Notes: generated by a model from the sequence alone, not told the origin. A stretch of 30,570 bases of DNA from Bacteroidales bacterium (GCA_017429205.1 JAFRPH010000008.1:1-30570); one strand, 5' to 3'. Numbered from the stretch's first letter, positions 1 to 7,545 are shown. Numbers and translations: made by a program.

Positions 1-95
1 ACCTCCCGCGGAAGGACTTCGGAGTACGCCGGGACAAGGAGTACATCGTCAAAAGTAAGGCCTTCCTGGGCAATTCTTTCATCGATAAAGGACAT
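1..95 (-). CDS. guaB: IMP dehydrogenase, N-terminal fragment (runs off the left edge)
   Basis: Only the first 31 codons are visible. They read M-S-F-I-D-E-R-I-A-Q-E-G and then LTFDDVLLVPAYSEVLP, the characteristic start of IMP dehydrogenase, which oxidises IMP to XMP with NAD+ as the committed step of GMP synthesis in the cytosol. The catalytic cysteine loop and CBS domains lie outside the window. The ATG at 93-95 was chosen because it begins the family's usual N-terminus and lies 19 bases beyond a perfect -7 element (115-122, minus strand). The gene is truncated by the window, not broken. The identity rests on a short but highly diagnostic motif. Confidence 0.88.
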   Translation of the reverse strand, partial: MSFIDERIAQEGLTFDDVLLVPAYSEVLPRE

Positions 96-114
96 GGCTC
101 ACGCGGAATTTTTG

Positions 115-122
115 CAAAGGTA
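115..122 (-). promoter_or_regulatory. guaB promoter -7 element with phased A-tracts upstream
   Basis: Read on the minus strand this is TACCTTTG, an exact match to the Bacteroidetes -7 consensus TAnnTTTG. The transcript would begin near 108 and leave a leader of about 13 bases before the guaB ATG. Directly upstream, at 125-130, 135-140 and 146-151, are three six-base A-tracts (T-tracts on the transcribed strand), each ending in TTTG. The farthest of them could supply the TTTG -33 element at a spacing of about 22. Confidence 0.7.
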
Positions 123-159
123 GCAAAAAACGGCAAAAAATCGGCAAAAAATCGGCGGG

Positions 160-1488
160 TCAGCGACTGTATTTCCGCGGGAAACGGAAGACGATGGAGA
201 GGGCGGCCACGAGGCCCAATGCGAAGGGGTAATAGAGGTAGCCCGTGATGGAGGCGGCGGAGACGCCGGCGAGGCCGGAGGCCATCAGCATCTGCGCGCC
301 GTAGGGGATGATTCCCTGCACGAGGCAGGAGAAAGTGTCCAGGATGGAGGCCGTCTTCCGCGGGTCCAGCTTGTACCGGTCGGAGATGTCCTTCGCCAGC
401 GGGCCCACGGTGATGATGGCGATGGTGTTGTTCGCCGTGCAGAAGTTCACGAGGGACACCAGGCCGGCGATGGAGAAATAGGCGCCGCGCGGCCCCCGGA
501 TGCGCCGGGTGAGGCCGTCGATGATGAAGTTCAGGCCACCGTTGTACCGGATGAGTTCCAGCATGCCGCCGGCGAGCAGGGAGACGATGATGAGCTCGCC
601 CATCGACCCGATCCCGGTGCCGATGGAGGTCATCCAGCCGATCCAGTCGTAGGCGCCCGTGCTCCAGCCGATGATGCCGTTCACGCCGATGCCGATGGCG
701 AGCACCGTGACCACATTGACCCCCGCGAGGGCGAGGCCGATGACCAGCAGGTACGGCACGAGGCCCAGCCACTGCACGTGCTGCACGGCGGGCGCGGCCT
801 CCACTTTCAGGCCCATCACCACATACAGGATGGTCACGAGGAGCGCGGCCGGCGCGGCGATCCACAGGTTCGCGCGGAACTTGTCGCGCATCGAGCAGCC
901 CTGGGTCTTGGTGGCCGCCACCGTCGTATCGGAGATGAAGGACAGGTTGTCGCCGAAGAAGGCCCCGCCGATGACGACCGCCGTCATCAGGGGCGCGCCC
1001 ACGCCCGTCTCCGCGGCGATGCCCGCCGCGATGGGCACCAGGGCCACGATCGTGCCCACGCTGGTGCCGATGGCCATCGAGATGAAGCAGGACGCGAGGA
1101 AAATCCCCGCAAAGATGAGCTTCCCGGGCAGGATCCGGAGGGTGGCGTTCACCGTCGCGTCGATGGCGCCGATGTCCTTCGCCGTCGCCGCGAACGCCCC
1201 GGCCAGCACGAAGATCCAGATCATCAGGAGCACGTTCCGGTTCCCCGCCCCGGACGAGAAGATGGAGATCTTGTCGTCCGTCTTGTCCACGCTCCGCGTG
1301 ATGAGCATCGCATAGGCCGATGCGATGATGAACGCCGCCGCGACCGGGACCTTGTAGAAGTCCCGCGCCACGATGGACGACACCAGGTACACCAGCAGGA
1401 ACACCAGGAGCGGGCTCAGGGCGAGCCAGCCGTTCATTTTCTTTCCGGAGGGCAGGTTCTCTTGGGGATTCTCGGTATGGATGGCCAT
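160..1488 (-). CDS. nhaC: NhaC-family Na+/H+ antiporter
   Basis: This 442-residue polytopic inner-membrane protein has about eleven or twelve hydrophobic segments. It carries the motif GDNLSFISDTT near residues 179-189, which corresponds to the GD-x(2)-SP/F-x-SDT signature of the NhaC transporter family. A second family-like stretch, FCTANNTIAI, lies in the C-terminal half. Such proteins exchange external protons or other cations for sodium, sometimes coupled to an organic anion, so the exact substrate is uncertain. The ATG at 1486-1488 was chosen because the first membrane helix starts about 20 residues later and a -7 element lies at 1510-1517. The downstream neighbour guaB has its own promoter. 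The long frame extension upstream of this start runs antisense through queH and is not coding. Confidence 0.85.
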   Translation of the reverse strand: MAIHTENPQENLPSGKKMNGWLALSPLLVFLLVYLVSSIVARDFYKVPVAAAFIIASAYAMLITRSVDKTDDKISIFSSGAGNRNVLLMIWIFVLAGAFAATAKDIGAIDATVNATLRILPGKLIFAGIFLASCFISMAIGTSVGTIVALVPIAAGIAAETGVGAPLMTAVVIGGAFFGDNLSFISDTTVAATKTQGCSMRDKFRANLWIAAPAALLVTILYVVMGLKVEAAPAVQHVQWLGLVPYLLVIGLALAGVNVVTVLAIGIGVNGIIGWSTGAYDWIGWMTSIGTGIGSMGELIIVSLLAGGMLELIRYNGGLNFIIDGLTRRIRGPRGAYFSIAGLVSLVNFCTANNTIAIITVGPLAKDISDRYKLDPRKTASILDTFSCLVQGIIPYGAQMLMASGLAGVSAASITGYLYYPFALGLVAALSIVFRFPRKYSR

Positions 1489-1509
1489 GACAGTTCGTTT
1501 GGGGAAGTG

Positions 1510-1517
1510 CAAAGATA
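1510..1517 (-). promoter_or_regulatory. nhaC promoter -7 element
   Basis: The minus strand reads TATCTTTG, an exact TAnnTTTG match, 21 bases upstream of the nhaC ATG. It lies back to back with the queH element at 1532-1539, so the two divergent promoters fit in a 57-bp intergenic region. I saw no convincing -33 TTTG at the usual spacing. Confidence 0.65.
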
Positions 1518-1531
1518 CGAAAAAGATTCCG

Positions 1532-1539
1532 TACCTTTG
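1532..1539 (+). promoter_or_regulatory. queH promoter -7 element
   Basis: TACCTTTG matches TAnnTTTG exactly and ends only six bases before the queH ATG at 1546. Transcription in Bacteroidetes usually starts about 5-8 bases after this element, so the mRNA is probably leaderless or nearly so. Confidence 0.65.
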
Positions 1540-1545
1540 CCCCCG

Positions 1546-2139
1546 ATGAAACCGAATGTCCATCTTGACGTGCCCCTCGGGGCGAAGCGCGTGCTTCTGC
1601 ACGCGTGTTGCGCCCCGTGCTCGAGCGCGGTCGTGGAGTGCCTGATGGACAATGGCGTCGAAACGGCCATCTTCTACTCCAACTCGAACATCTTCCCGAA
1701 AGAGGAGTACGACCACCGGCTGAACGAGTGCATCCGGTACGCAAAGAAGTGGGGCATCCCCATCGTGGACGACGTGTACGACCACGAAGACTGGGGCGGC
1801 TGCGCGGAAGGGCTCGAGCACGAGCCCGAGCGCGGCGGGCGCTGCCTGCAATGCTTCAAGTACCGCCTGCTCCGCGCCGCCCGCTACGCCGCGGAGAACG
1901 GCTTCCCAGTCCTCACGACCACCCTCGCCTCTTCCCGCTGGAAGAGCCTGGCGCAGGTCGATGAAGCCGGAGAATGGGCCTGCAGCCAGGTGGAGGGGGT
2001 CGTCTGGTGGCCCCAGAACTGGCGCAAGGGCGGGCTGCAGGAGCGCCGGAACGAAATCATCCGCAACGAACAGTTCTACAACCAGCGATACTGCGGATGC
2101 GAATTCTCGGTCGTTCCGGACAAGGCGAAAAACGATTGA
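1546..2139 (+). CDS. queH: Epoxyqueuosine reductase QueH
   Basis: This 197-residue protein matches the QueH (former DUF208) family, which reduces epoxyqueuosine to queuosine in the wobble base of GUN-anticodon tRNAs. QueH is a cobalamin-independent alternative to QueG. The family cysteine motifs are all visible: HACCAPCSS at about 19-27, CLQC at 100-103 and YCGCEFS at 182-188. These are the residues expected to hold the iron-sulfur and metal centre. The TTTLASSRWKS stretch near 124-134 also fits the family. Length is usual. The start at 1546 follows a -7 element by six bases, and the start 13 bases beyond the stop belongs to the DUF5686 gene, so the two are probably co-transcribed. Confidence 0.92.
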   Translation: MKPNVHLDVPLGAKRVLLHACCAPCSSAVVECLMDNGVETAIFYSNSNIFPKEEYDHRLNECIRYAKKWGIPIVDDVYDHEDWGGCAEGLEHEPERGGRCLQCFKYRLLRAARYAAENGFPVLTTTLASSRWKSLAQVDEAGEWACSQVEGVVWWPQNWRKGGLQERRNEIIRNEQFYNQRYCGCEFSVVPDKAKND

Positions 2140-2152
2140 CCGCAGGGCATCC

Positions 2153-4633
2153 ATGGTTCATTCTTTTTCCAAGAAACTCTACTTAACCTGCCTTGGCTTC
2201 TTCCTGTACTTGCTCGCAGACGCGCAAGTCACGAAGGTGCGCGGCATCGTCACGGACGCCGCAGACGGAACGCCCATTCCCTTCGTAAGCGTCTATTTTT
2301 CAGGCTCCACGACCGGCATCTCGACGGACCTGGAAGGAAGGTATTACCTGGAAACGCGCGACGAGTCGCTGACGGAGCTTCAAGCCCACCTGATCGGCTA
2401 TCATCCTGCCGCGAAACAGATTGCGCCCGGGACTTTCCAGGAAGTGAACTTCTCGCTGGCGCAGAACCCCGCCGAATTGACGGGAGCCGTCGTCAAACCC
2501 GACCGGGAACGCATCCGGCGGTTCCTGAAGAAGCTGGACGAGAGACGGGACCGGCACAATCCCCTCAGCTATCCGGCCTGGAGCGTTCCGCTGTATACCC
2601 GCACGGAATTGGACGCCACCCACGCCGAAGGGCTGGTCAACTTCCCGCTGTTCAAGAAAGCCCTGGCCCCGATGGAAGCGTGCAAGGACACCTCGGCCGT
2701 CACCGGTGCCGAGTACTACCCCGTCCTGCTGTCCGAAACCCAGTCGACCCTCTACCACAGCAACGACCCGTCGGTGGACAAAGAGGTCATCGAGGCCAAC
2801 CGGATCACCGGCGTGGACCCGGACAACTTCCTCACCCAGTTCTCCGGCCAATACCTGTTCAAGGCCAACCTCTACGAGAACACCCTCTCGCTTTTCAACC
2901 TCAACCTTCCCTCCCCTGTCGCCTCCTCCGGCCATCCTTTCTACGACTACTACCTGGTGGACAGCCTGATGGTCGAGGGCCGGAAGACCTATTGCCTGCG
3001 CTTCCATCCCAAGCCGCTGGTCACGTCGCCCGCCCTCGACGGGCAGATCGACATCGACGCGGAGGATTTCGCCATCCGGTCGGCCCGGGTCCGGGTCTCG
3101 GACAAGTCGAACATCAACTGGATCCGGCACATCGACTACAGCCTGGACTACACCCGGCTGCCTTCCAGCCGATGGTTCCCCCGGGAGGAATCCGTGTTCA
3201 TCGACTTCTCCATTTCCGTGAGCGACAGCGCCAAGGTGCTCTCTTTCCTGGCGAACCGAAGGATGCTGTACGACGTTCCGGTCTTTGAGGCGGACATGCC
3301 CGAAGCCTGCCTGGAGAACGGCGATCCGGTCCTCGTGCCGACGCCCGACGCACATTTCGACTGGGAGGGGAAGCGGCCGGTTCCGCTGACGCCCCGGGAG
3401 GAAAGGATCGTGGAAGCCGTCGGGCAGATCCAGCGTTCCTCCTCCTACAATGCGTTGTATGCGCTGGCCCGTTCCTTGGTCGTCGGCTATGTCGAATGGA
3501 AAGACTCCCCCGTCGGCATCGGCCCCTGGGCGAAGACCTTCCTGTACAATCCGACGGAGGGATTCCACATCGGGACAGGATTCCGGACCACGCAGGTCTT
3601 CCACCCGAAGGTGCGCTTCATCGGGTCCGTCGGCTACGGATTCAAGGATCGGAAAATGAAAGGGGGGCTGACCGCCGAATATATGATGCGCCGGGACAAG
3701 ACGCGGAAGCTGACCGCCGGTTTTTCCAAGGACTATGTCCAGCTGGGAGAGGGGTCGGGCACGCTGTCCAGCAACAATATGTTCAATTCCCTGATGAGCC
3801 ACCGGAACGACCGGCAGTCGCTGCTGCTGCGCTACGGCGTCGAGTATGAGCACGAATTCTCCCGCGTCTTCTCCGGCTGGATCGGCGCGGAGCACCGACG
3901 GGTCTTCGGGAACGAACAGGTGCCGCTGCTGCTCCGCGACCGGACCCGCCTGGACCATGTCGATGCCACCCAAATGCACCTGCGGGCCCGTTTCGCCTGG
4001 GATGAGCATCTGCATCGGGGGCCTTTCAAGAAGACCCGCATCTTCACCAAGTATCCGGTCCTCGCCTTCGACCTGACCGGCGGCGCCACCTCCTCGGGCG
4101 CCCGGGCCGCGGAGCCCTTCCTGCGGGGAGAGATGTCCTTCACCTGGAATGCGCCGGGGACGCCGGCCGGCTTCAGCGTCGTCAGCATCCAGGCGGGTTC
4201 GATCTGGGGCAAGGTCCCTTATACGTTCCTGAAGCTGCACGAGGGGAATCCCGGCTGGTTTTCCGACAATTCGGCCTTCTCCTGCATGCGCTATTTCGAA
4301 TTCGCGTCCGACCAGTGGGCCAATGTCTTTTTCGAGCACAACTTCGACGGGCTGGTCCTGGGCAAAGTGCCGCTGATCCGGAGACTCGACTGGCGGGAAA
4401 TCCTCTCGGTCAAGGCCGCCTTCGGCCGCATCCGGCCGGAGAACCTGGAGGACAGTCCGATCGTCCCGATATCCGGTATGCAAAGCCTGGAAGGCGCCCC
4501 TTACCTGGAAGCGGGCGTCGGCATCTCCAACATTTTCAGGCTGTTCCGGGTCGATTACGCCTGGCGGCTGACACGCCGGTCGCCGGACGGCGGGAACGCC
4601 TGCCTGAAGATCGGGATGGACATGAAGTTCTGA
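2153..4633 (+). CDS. DUF5686 outer-membrane protein with CarboxypepD-reg-like domain
   Basis: An 826-residue protein with a signal peptide ending near residue 24 (LLADAQ). A carboxypeptidase-regulatory-like beta-sandwich follows at about 28-104 (VRGIVTDAADGTPIPFVSVY, then GYH). The long remainder resembles the DUF5686 family, which ends in a surface-antigen-type beta-barrel finishing in an aromatic residue (KIGMDMKF). The same regulatory domain precedes the plug of SusC-type TonB receptors, but no TonB plug is present here. Function is unknown. An outer-membrane location with a periplasmic or surface domain is inferred from the terminal Phe and alternating strands. The ATG at 2153 begins the signal peptide 13 bases after queH. 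A bidirectional terminator follows at 4644. Length agrees with the family. Confidence 0.8.
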   Translation: MVHSFSKKLYLTCLGFFLYLLADAQVTKVRGIVTDAADGTPIPFVSVYFSGSTTGISTDLEGRYYLETRDESLTELQAHLIGYHPAAKQIAPGTFQEVNFSLAQNPAELTGAVVKPDRERIRRFLKKLDERRDRHNPLSYPAWSVPLYTRTELDATHAEGLVNFPLFKKALAPMEACKDTSAVTGAEYYPVLLSETQSTLYHSNDPSVDKEVIEANRITGVDPDNFLTQFSGQYLFKANLYENTLSLFNLNLPSPVASSGHPFYDYYLVDSLMVEGRKTYCLRFHPKPLVTSPALDGQIDIDAEDFAIRSARVRVSDKSNINWIRHIDYSLDYTRLPSSRWFPREESVFIDFSISVSDSAKVLSFLANRRMLYDVPVFEADMPEACLENGDPVLVPTPDAHFDWEGKRPVPLTPREERIVEAVGQIQRSSSYNALYALARSLVVGYVEWKDSPVGIGPWAKTFLYNPTEGFHIGTGFRTTQVFHPKVRFIGSVGYGFKDRKMKGGLTAEYMMRRDKTRKLTAGFSKDYVQLGEGSGTLSSNNMFNSLMSHRNDRQSLLLRYGVEYEHEFSRVFSGWIGAEHRRVFGNEQVPLLLRDRTRLDHVDATQMHLRARFAWDEHLHRGPFKKTRIFTKYPVLAFDLTGGATSSGARAAEPFLRGEMSFTWNAPGTPAGFSVVSIQAGSIWGKVPYTFLKLHEGNPGWFSDNSAFSCMRYFEFASDQWANVFFEHNFDGLVLGKVPLIRRLDWREILSVKAAFGRIRPENLEDSPIVPISGMQSLEGAPYLEAGVGISNIFRLFRVDYAWRLTRRSPDGGNACLKIGMDMKF

Positions 4634-4643
4634 CACAAAAAAA

Positions 4644-4676
4644 CATCCGCAGCGGACGGCTGCGGATGCGATTTTT
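4644..4676 (+). terminator. Bidirectional intrinsic terminator between convergent genes
   Basis: CATCCGCAGC (4644-4653) pairs perfectly with GCTGCGGATG (4659-4668) across a five-base loop. An A-run lies on the left (4637-4643) and a T-run on the right (4672-4676), so it can stop transcription of the DUF5686 gene and of the barrel gene coming the other way. Confidence 0.75.
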
Positions 4677-4715
4677 CGAAGCGATCGCTTCGTCATGGCC
4701 GGCCTGACCGGCCAT
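4677..4715. repeat. Two further inverted repeats beside the terminator
   Basis: CGAAGCGATCGCTTCG at 4677-4692 is a perfect 16-base palindrome. ATGGCCGG (4695-4702) pairs with CCGGCCAT (4708-4715) around a five-base loop. With the terminator at 4644 they make three consecutive hairpins within 72 bp between two convergent stop codons. They may be reinforcement of termination or 3'-end protection of the mRNAs. Confidence 0.6.
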
Positions 4716-4722
4716 CTCAAGA

Positions 4723-5358
4723 TTAGAACACGAAACCGACACCGAGCTTCAGGTTGGAACGGTGGGTCTTGGTGGCGTTGTCGCCCTTGTACAGGTTCAT
4801 CATGCCGTAGTCATAGCCCACGGTGATCTGGATCGCGGACACCTGGAAACCGATACCGCCGCCGAGATACACATTGAAGCGGTTGTAGTTCTGGTTGTCG
4901 TAGTTGTTGTACGTCCTGTCACCGCTGAATTCGCCCACGCCGCCGGCGAGCTTCGTGGTGGAAGCGAGGCCGTACTGGAGGGTCGGGCCGGCATAGACGA
5001 ACACGTTGGTGTCACGGGCGAGGTCCATTCCGTAGTTGAAGTACACGGGGACGTTGATCGCATGCTCCATGAAGGTGGAGGAAGCGGACGCGGGGATACC
5101 CAGGATGGTACCGGCGCCACCGCTCTTGTTGGTGATCAGGGAATAGTACACACCGGGGGCGACGGCAAAGGCGCCGGAGATCGGAATGTTGAAGGAGACA
5201 CCGGCATAGGCGCCGTTGGAGTTGATGGATTTCGAGTTGGAATCCTGGAAGCTCTGAGTGGAGTTCAGGTAACCGGCGTTAACGGACATCTGGGCGAAAG
5301 CCTGGGTGCCGAGCAGCATCAGGGATGCGGCCAGAAGGGTGGAAAAAATTTTTTTCAT
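4723..5358 (-). CDS. Small outer-membrane beta-barrel protein
   Basis: A 211-residue protein with a clear signal peptide (MKKIFSTLLAASLMLLGTQAFAQ, cleaved near 22). Alternating amphipathic strands follow, rich in Tyr, Gly and Asn, and it ends in Phe (KLGVGFVF), as outer-membrane barrels do. It resembles the OMP_b-brl/PorT-like barrels of about eight strands common in Bacteroidetes. No specific function can be read. The ATG at 5356-5358 was chosen for the signal peptide. A much longer in-frame extension is antisense to 5491-6027 and is not credible. The -7 element is probably the imperfect GATTTTTG (minus) at 5402-5409, within the 14-base palindrome 5396-5409. Confidence 0.8.
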   Translation of the reverse strand: MKKIFSTLLAASLMLLGTQAFAQMSVNAGYLNSTQSFQDSNSKSINSNGAYAGVSFNIPISGAFAVAPGVYYSLITNKSGGAGTILGIPASASSTFMEHAINVPVYFNYGMDLARDTNVFVYAGPTLQYGLASTTKLAGGVGEFSGDRTYNNYDNQNYNRFNVYLGGGIGFQVSAIQITVGYDYGMMNLYKGDNATKTHRSNLKLGVGFVF

Positions 5359-5395
5359 ACGCTTTTTATTAAGGTTTAAAATGTTTCCGAGGGCT

Positions 5396-5409
5396 ATTTT
5401 TGCAAAAAT
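5396..5409. promoter_or_regulatory. Palindrome overlapping putative divergent -7 elements
   Basis: ATTTTTGCAAAAAT is a perfect 14-base palindrome in the 132-bp region between the barrel gene and the 5491 gene. On the plus strand it contributes TATTTTTG (5395-5402, exact TAnnTTTG). On the minus strand it gives GATTTTTG (7 of 8). It could be a promoter for the barrel gene, an operator, or both. Confidence 0.4.
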
Positions 5410-5460
5410 CAAGCCAGCGCCAAAAACTGACACGCCGTTGCTATTCCCCGCCAAAATGAC

Positions 5461-5468
5461 TATCTTTG
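5461..5468 (+). promoter_or_regulatory. Promoter -7 element of the 5491 operon
   Basis: TATCTTTG is an exact -7 consensus. It places the transcript start near 5474-5476, downstream of an in-frame ATG at 5470. This decides the translation start in favour of the ATG at 5491. Confidence 0.65.
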
Positions 5469-5490
5469 TATGATTCAAATCCAGCAAGCC

Positions 5491-6027
5491 ATGAAGAAGA
5501 TTCTGATTATCAGCGGCATCATCGCCGCCTTCCTCTGCCTCGCGCAGAACGCCAATGCCCAATACGCCCGCCAGGGCGCCAATATCGTGGACAAGAGCGG
5601 CTATGTCCTGTCGGACTCCCAACTCACCAAACTCGTCGGCAATGAAGTCTTCCAGCAGACGGTCGTCGGCGCCCGCAAGCAGTATAAGGCCGGTAAGACC
5701 CTCATTTGGAGTGGTGCCGGCGGCTTGGTCGGTGGCGCCGTCCTCTATGGTGTCGGCCTTTCCAAGATTGCCGGGGAAGTCAATCAAAACAGCAGCAAGG
5801 ATGAAATCCAGGCAGTCCTCGAGAGACATCCCGGTTCGACCGGTATGGTCCTGGGAGGAACCCTGCTGATGGCCGCCGGCGCCATTGCCTTGGATGCCGG
5901 TATTCCGCTCCTCATCATCGGTAAGAAGCGCCTGGATTGGGTCGAAGGCCAGGCGAACGCCGCCAAGGGCTATTCCATCGACCTCGGCGCCACGCCGTAC
6001 GGGGTCGGCCTCGCCGTCCGTTTCTAA
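5491..6027 (+). CDS. Small exported membrane protein of unknown function
   Basis: A 178-residue protein I do not recognise. It starts with a signal peptide (MKKILIISGIIAAFLCLAQNANAQ). A polar stretch follows, then a glycine-rich hydrophobic segment (GAGGLVGGAVLYGVGL, about 76-91), a charged stretch, and a second hydrophobic segment (MVLGGTLLMAAGAIALDAGIPLLIIG, about 122-147). It ends in Phe, with a short amphipathic C-terminus (GATPYGVGLAVRF). The layout suggests two membrane helices in the cell envelope. The C-terminal strand resembles an outer-membrane sorting end, but the protein is too small for an ordinary barrel. The next gene begins 10 bases after its stop, so it is probably the first gene of an operon with the hemerythrin regulator and apt. 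Confidence 0.7.
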   Translation: MKKILIISGIIAAFLCLAQNANAQYARQGANIVDKSGYVLSDSQLTKLVGNEVFQQTVVGARKQYKAGKTLIWSGAGGLVGGAVLYGVGLSKIAGEVNQNSSKDEIQAVLERHPGSTGMVLGGTLLMAAGAIALDAGIPLLIIGKKRLDWVEGQANAAKGYSIDLGATPYGVGLAVRF

Positions 6028-6037
6028 TCCCCTCAGG

Positions 6038-6973
6038 ATGGTCCATCCCGCCGACCGGCTCCTCCCGACTCCGTCGATGAAGATGGCGGAGTTGATCGCC
6101 GTCAGCCCCAACCTGCCGGGGGTGCTCACGCGTATGGGCATCCCCTTCGGGTTTGGGGACGAGACGGTGGAGGAAGTGTGCCGTCGGAACGGGACGGACC
6201 CCGAGACGTTCCTGCTGATCTGCAGCGTCTACTCCGGCGACGGAAGCCTGCCCGCGAAGGAGCGCATCCGGAAGGCGGACTTGAAGGATGTCCTGAAGTA
6301 CCTGCGGCGGTCGCACGCCTACTATATGGAGGTGGCGATGCAGGAGATCACCGCCGCCCTGGTGGCCCTCACCGAACCCTGTGACGAACGCCACCGGAAC
6401 ATCATCCGGAAGTTCTTCTCGGAGTACAAGGAGGAACTTTTCAAGCACCTGGAATACGAGGAGAACATCGTCTTTCCACAGGCGGAGGCCGCCCTCCACA
6501 ACGGGCGCCCCACGCCGGACGACTACGAGGAGAACCACTCCCACGTGGAGGAGAAGCTGGAGGACCTGAAGAACCTCGTGATGAAATATATGCCGCCCGT
6601 GTGCGCGCAGCAGGACATCTTCCGGGCCTTGACCTGCATCTTCTCCCTGCAGGAGGACCTGGCCCGGCACATCCTGGTGGAGAACGGCATCCTCGTTCCC
6701 ATCGTCAACCGCCGGATGCACGCCGACCTGGAAAGCCGGTTCGACGCGCCCGGCGAAAAGGGGGAGGAACTCTCCTCCCGCGAGAAGGAAATCCTCGTGT
6801 GCGTGGCCAAGGGCATGCTGAACAAGGAAATCGCCGATGCGGAGAACATCTCCATCCACACGGTCATCACGCACCGCAAGAACATCACCCGCAAGACGGG
6901 CATCAAGACGGTCGCGGGCCTGACAGTCTACGCTCTGCTGAACAATCTCATCGACATCAACACCATCGAATAA
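6038..6973 (+). CDS. Hemerythrin-domain LuxR-type transcriptional regulator
   Basis: A 311-residue one-component regulator with three parts. Residues 25-65 resemble the ScdA/RIC N-terminal domain (FGFGDETVEEVCRRNGTD). Residues 85-225 form a hemerythrin-like four-helix bundle. Candidate di-iron ligands are His93, His137, Glu141, His167, His211 and Glu215, and their spacing closely follows the iron-centre repair protein YtfE/RIC. Residues 245-305 are a LuxR/GerE helix-turn-helix (LSSREKEILVCVAKGMLNKE, then ISIHTVITHRKNITRKTGI). It is inferred to sense oxygen, nitric oxide or iron status through the di-iron site and to bind DNA directly. The ATG at 6038 lies 10 bases after the previous stop. Its own stop overlaps the apt start in TAATG, indicating translational coupling. 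The regulon cannot be read from sequence. Confidence 0.85.
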   Translation: MVHPADRLLPTPSMKMAELIAVSPNLPGVLTRMGIPFGFGDETVEEVCRRNGTDPETFLLICSVYSGDGSLPAKERIRKADLKDVLKYLRRSHAYYMEVAMQEITAALVALTEPCDERHRNIIRKFFSEYKEELFKHLEYEENIVFPQAEAALHNGRPTPDDYEENHSHVEEKLEDLKNLVMKYMPPVCAQQDIFRALTCIFSLQEDLARHILVENGILVPIVNRRMHADLESRFDAPGEKGEELSSREKEILVCVAKGMLNKEIADAENISIHTVITHRKNITRKTGIKTVAGLTVYALLNNLIDINTIE

Positions 6974-7545
6974 TGGAGTACAAGGAAGTCCTGAAGTTCT
7001 ATCCGAACTTCCCCATCCACGGGGTCAATTTCGTGGACATCATCCCTTTCCTGCAGGACAAGGGCGTCTTCAAGGAACTGATCGACGACATCGGCAAGGC
7101 CTGCGTCTCCCCGAACATCGTCGCGCCCGAAGCCCGCGGCTTCCTGTTCACGGCGCCGCTGCTGTACAACGGGATGGCGGAGAACGTCATTCCCATCCGC
7201 AAGAAAGGGAAACTCCCCTTTTCGGAGGGCGACCTCGTCGCCGTGGACATCGTCAAGGAGTATGGCAAGGACCAGGTGTTCTACCGCGTCTCCGACCTCG
7301 CCGCCGGCAAGCCCGAGGGCGATGTCATCCCGATCACTTTCTTTGACGACATCCTCGCCACGGGCGGCACGGCCCGCGGCATCGTGGAGAGCCTCAACGC
7401 GCAGAAGGTCGCCATCGACGGGAAGGAATATCGGGTGAAAGTCACCGACTTCGTGTTCCTGGTGGAGATCGACGACCTCCCCGGCCGCAAGGTCATCGAA
7501 GACCTCGCGCCCGTGAAGTCGCTGATTCATGTGACGGAAGGTTAA
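6973..7545 (+). CDS. apt: Adenine phosphoribosyltransferase
   Basis: This 190-residue type I phosphoribosyltransferase converts adenine and PRPP to AMP in purine salvage. The adenine-binding signature EARGF lies at 53-57, the VIPIRKKGKLP loop at 72-82, and the PRPP motif FFDDILATGGTA at 123-134. The N-terminal YPNFPIHGVNFVDIIPFL segment matches the family's PDFP-x-PGI-x-F-x-DITPLL region. Length is slightly above the usual 170-180, because of an insertion before the last strands. The ATG overlaps the upstream stop (TAATG). The stop codon shares the TTAA at 7542-7545 with the stop of the convergent feoAB. A related xanthine or orphan PRT is less likely, given the EARGF motif. Confidence 0.85.
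   Translation: MEYKEVLKFYPNFPIHGVNFVDIIPFLQDKGVFKELIDDIGKACVSPNIVAPEARGFLFTAPLLYNGMAENVIPIRKKGKLPFSEGDLVAVDIVKEYGKDQVFYRVSDLAAGKPEGDVIPITFFDDILATGGTARGIVESLNAQKVAIDGKEYRVKVTDFVFLVEIDDLPGRKVIEDLAPVKSLIHVTEG

Noticed and set aside
125..151. CRISPR-like or tandem repeat
   Set aside because: The units are only about 10-11 bases with three copies, without spacers. Phased A-tracts explain them better.
2300..4720. Long open frame (806 codons) antisense to the DUF5686 gene
   Set aside because: It is a shadow of the GC-rich codon bias on the opposite strand. It has no family motifs and a low-complexity Arg/Gly/Val-rich composition.
5470..5490. Upstream in-frame ATG at 5470 for the small membrane protein
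   Set aside because: It lies only two bases after the -7 element, before the predicted transcript start, and would put seven extra residues ahead of a clean signal peptide.
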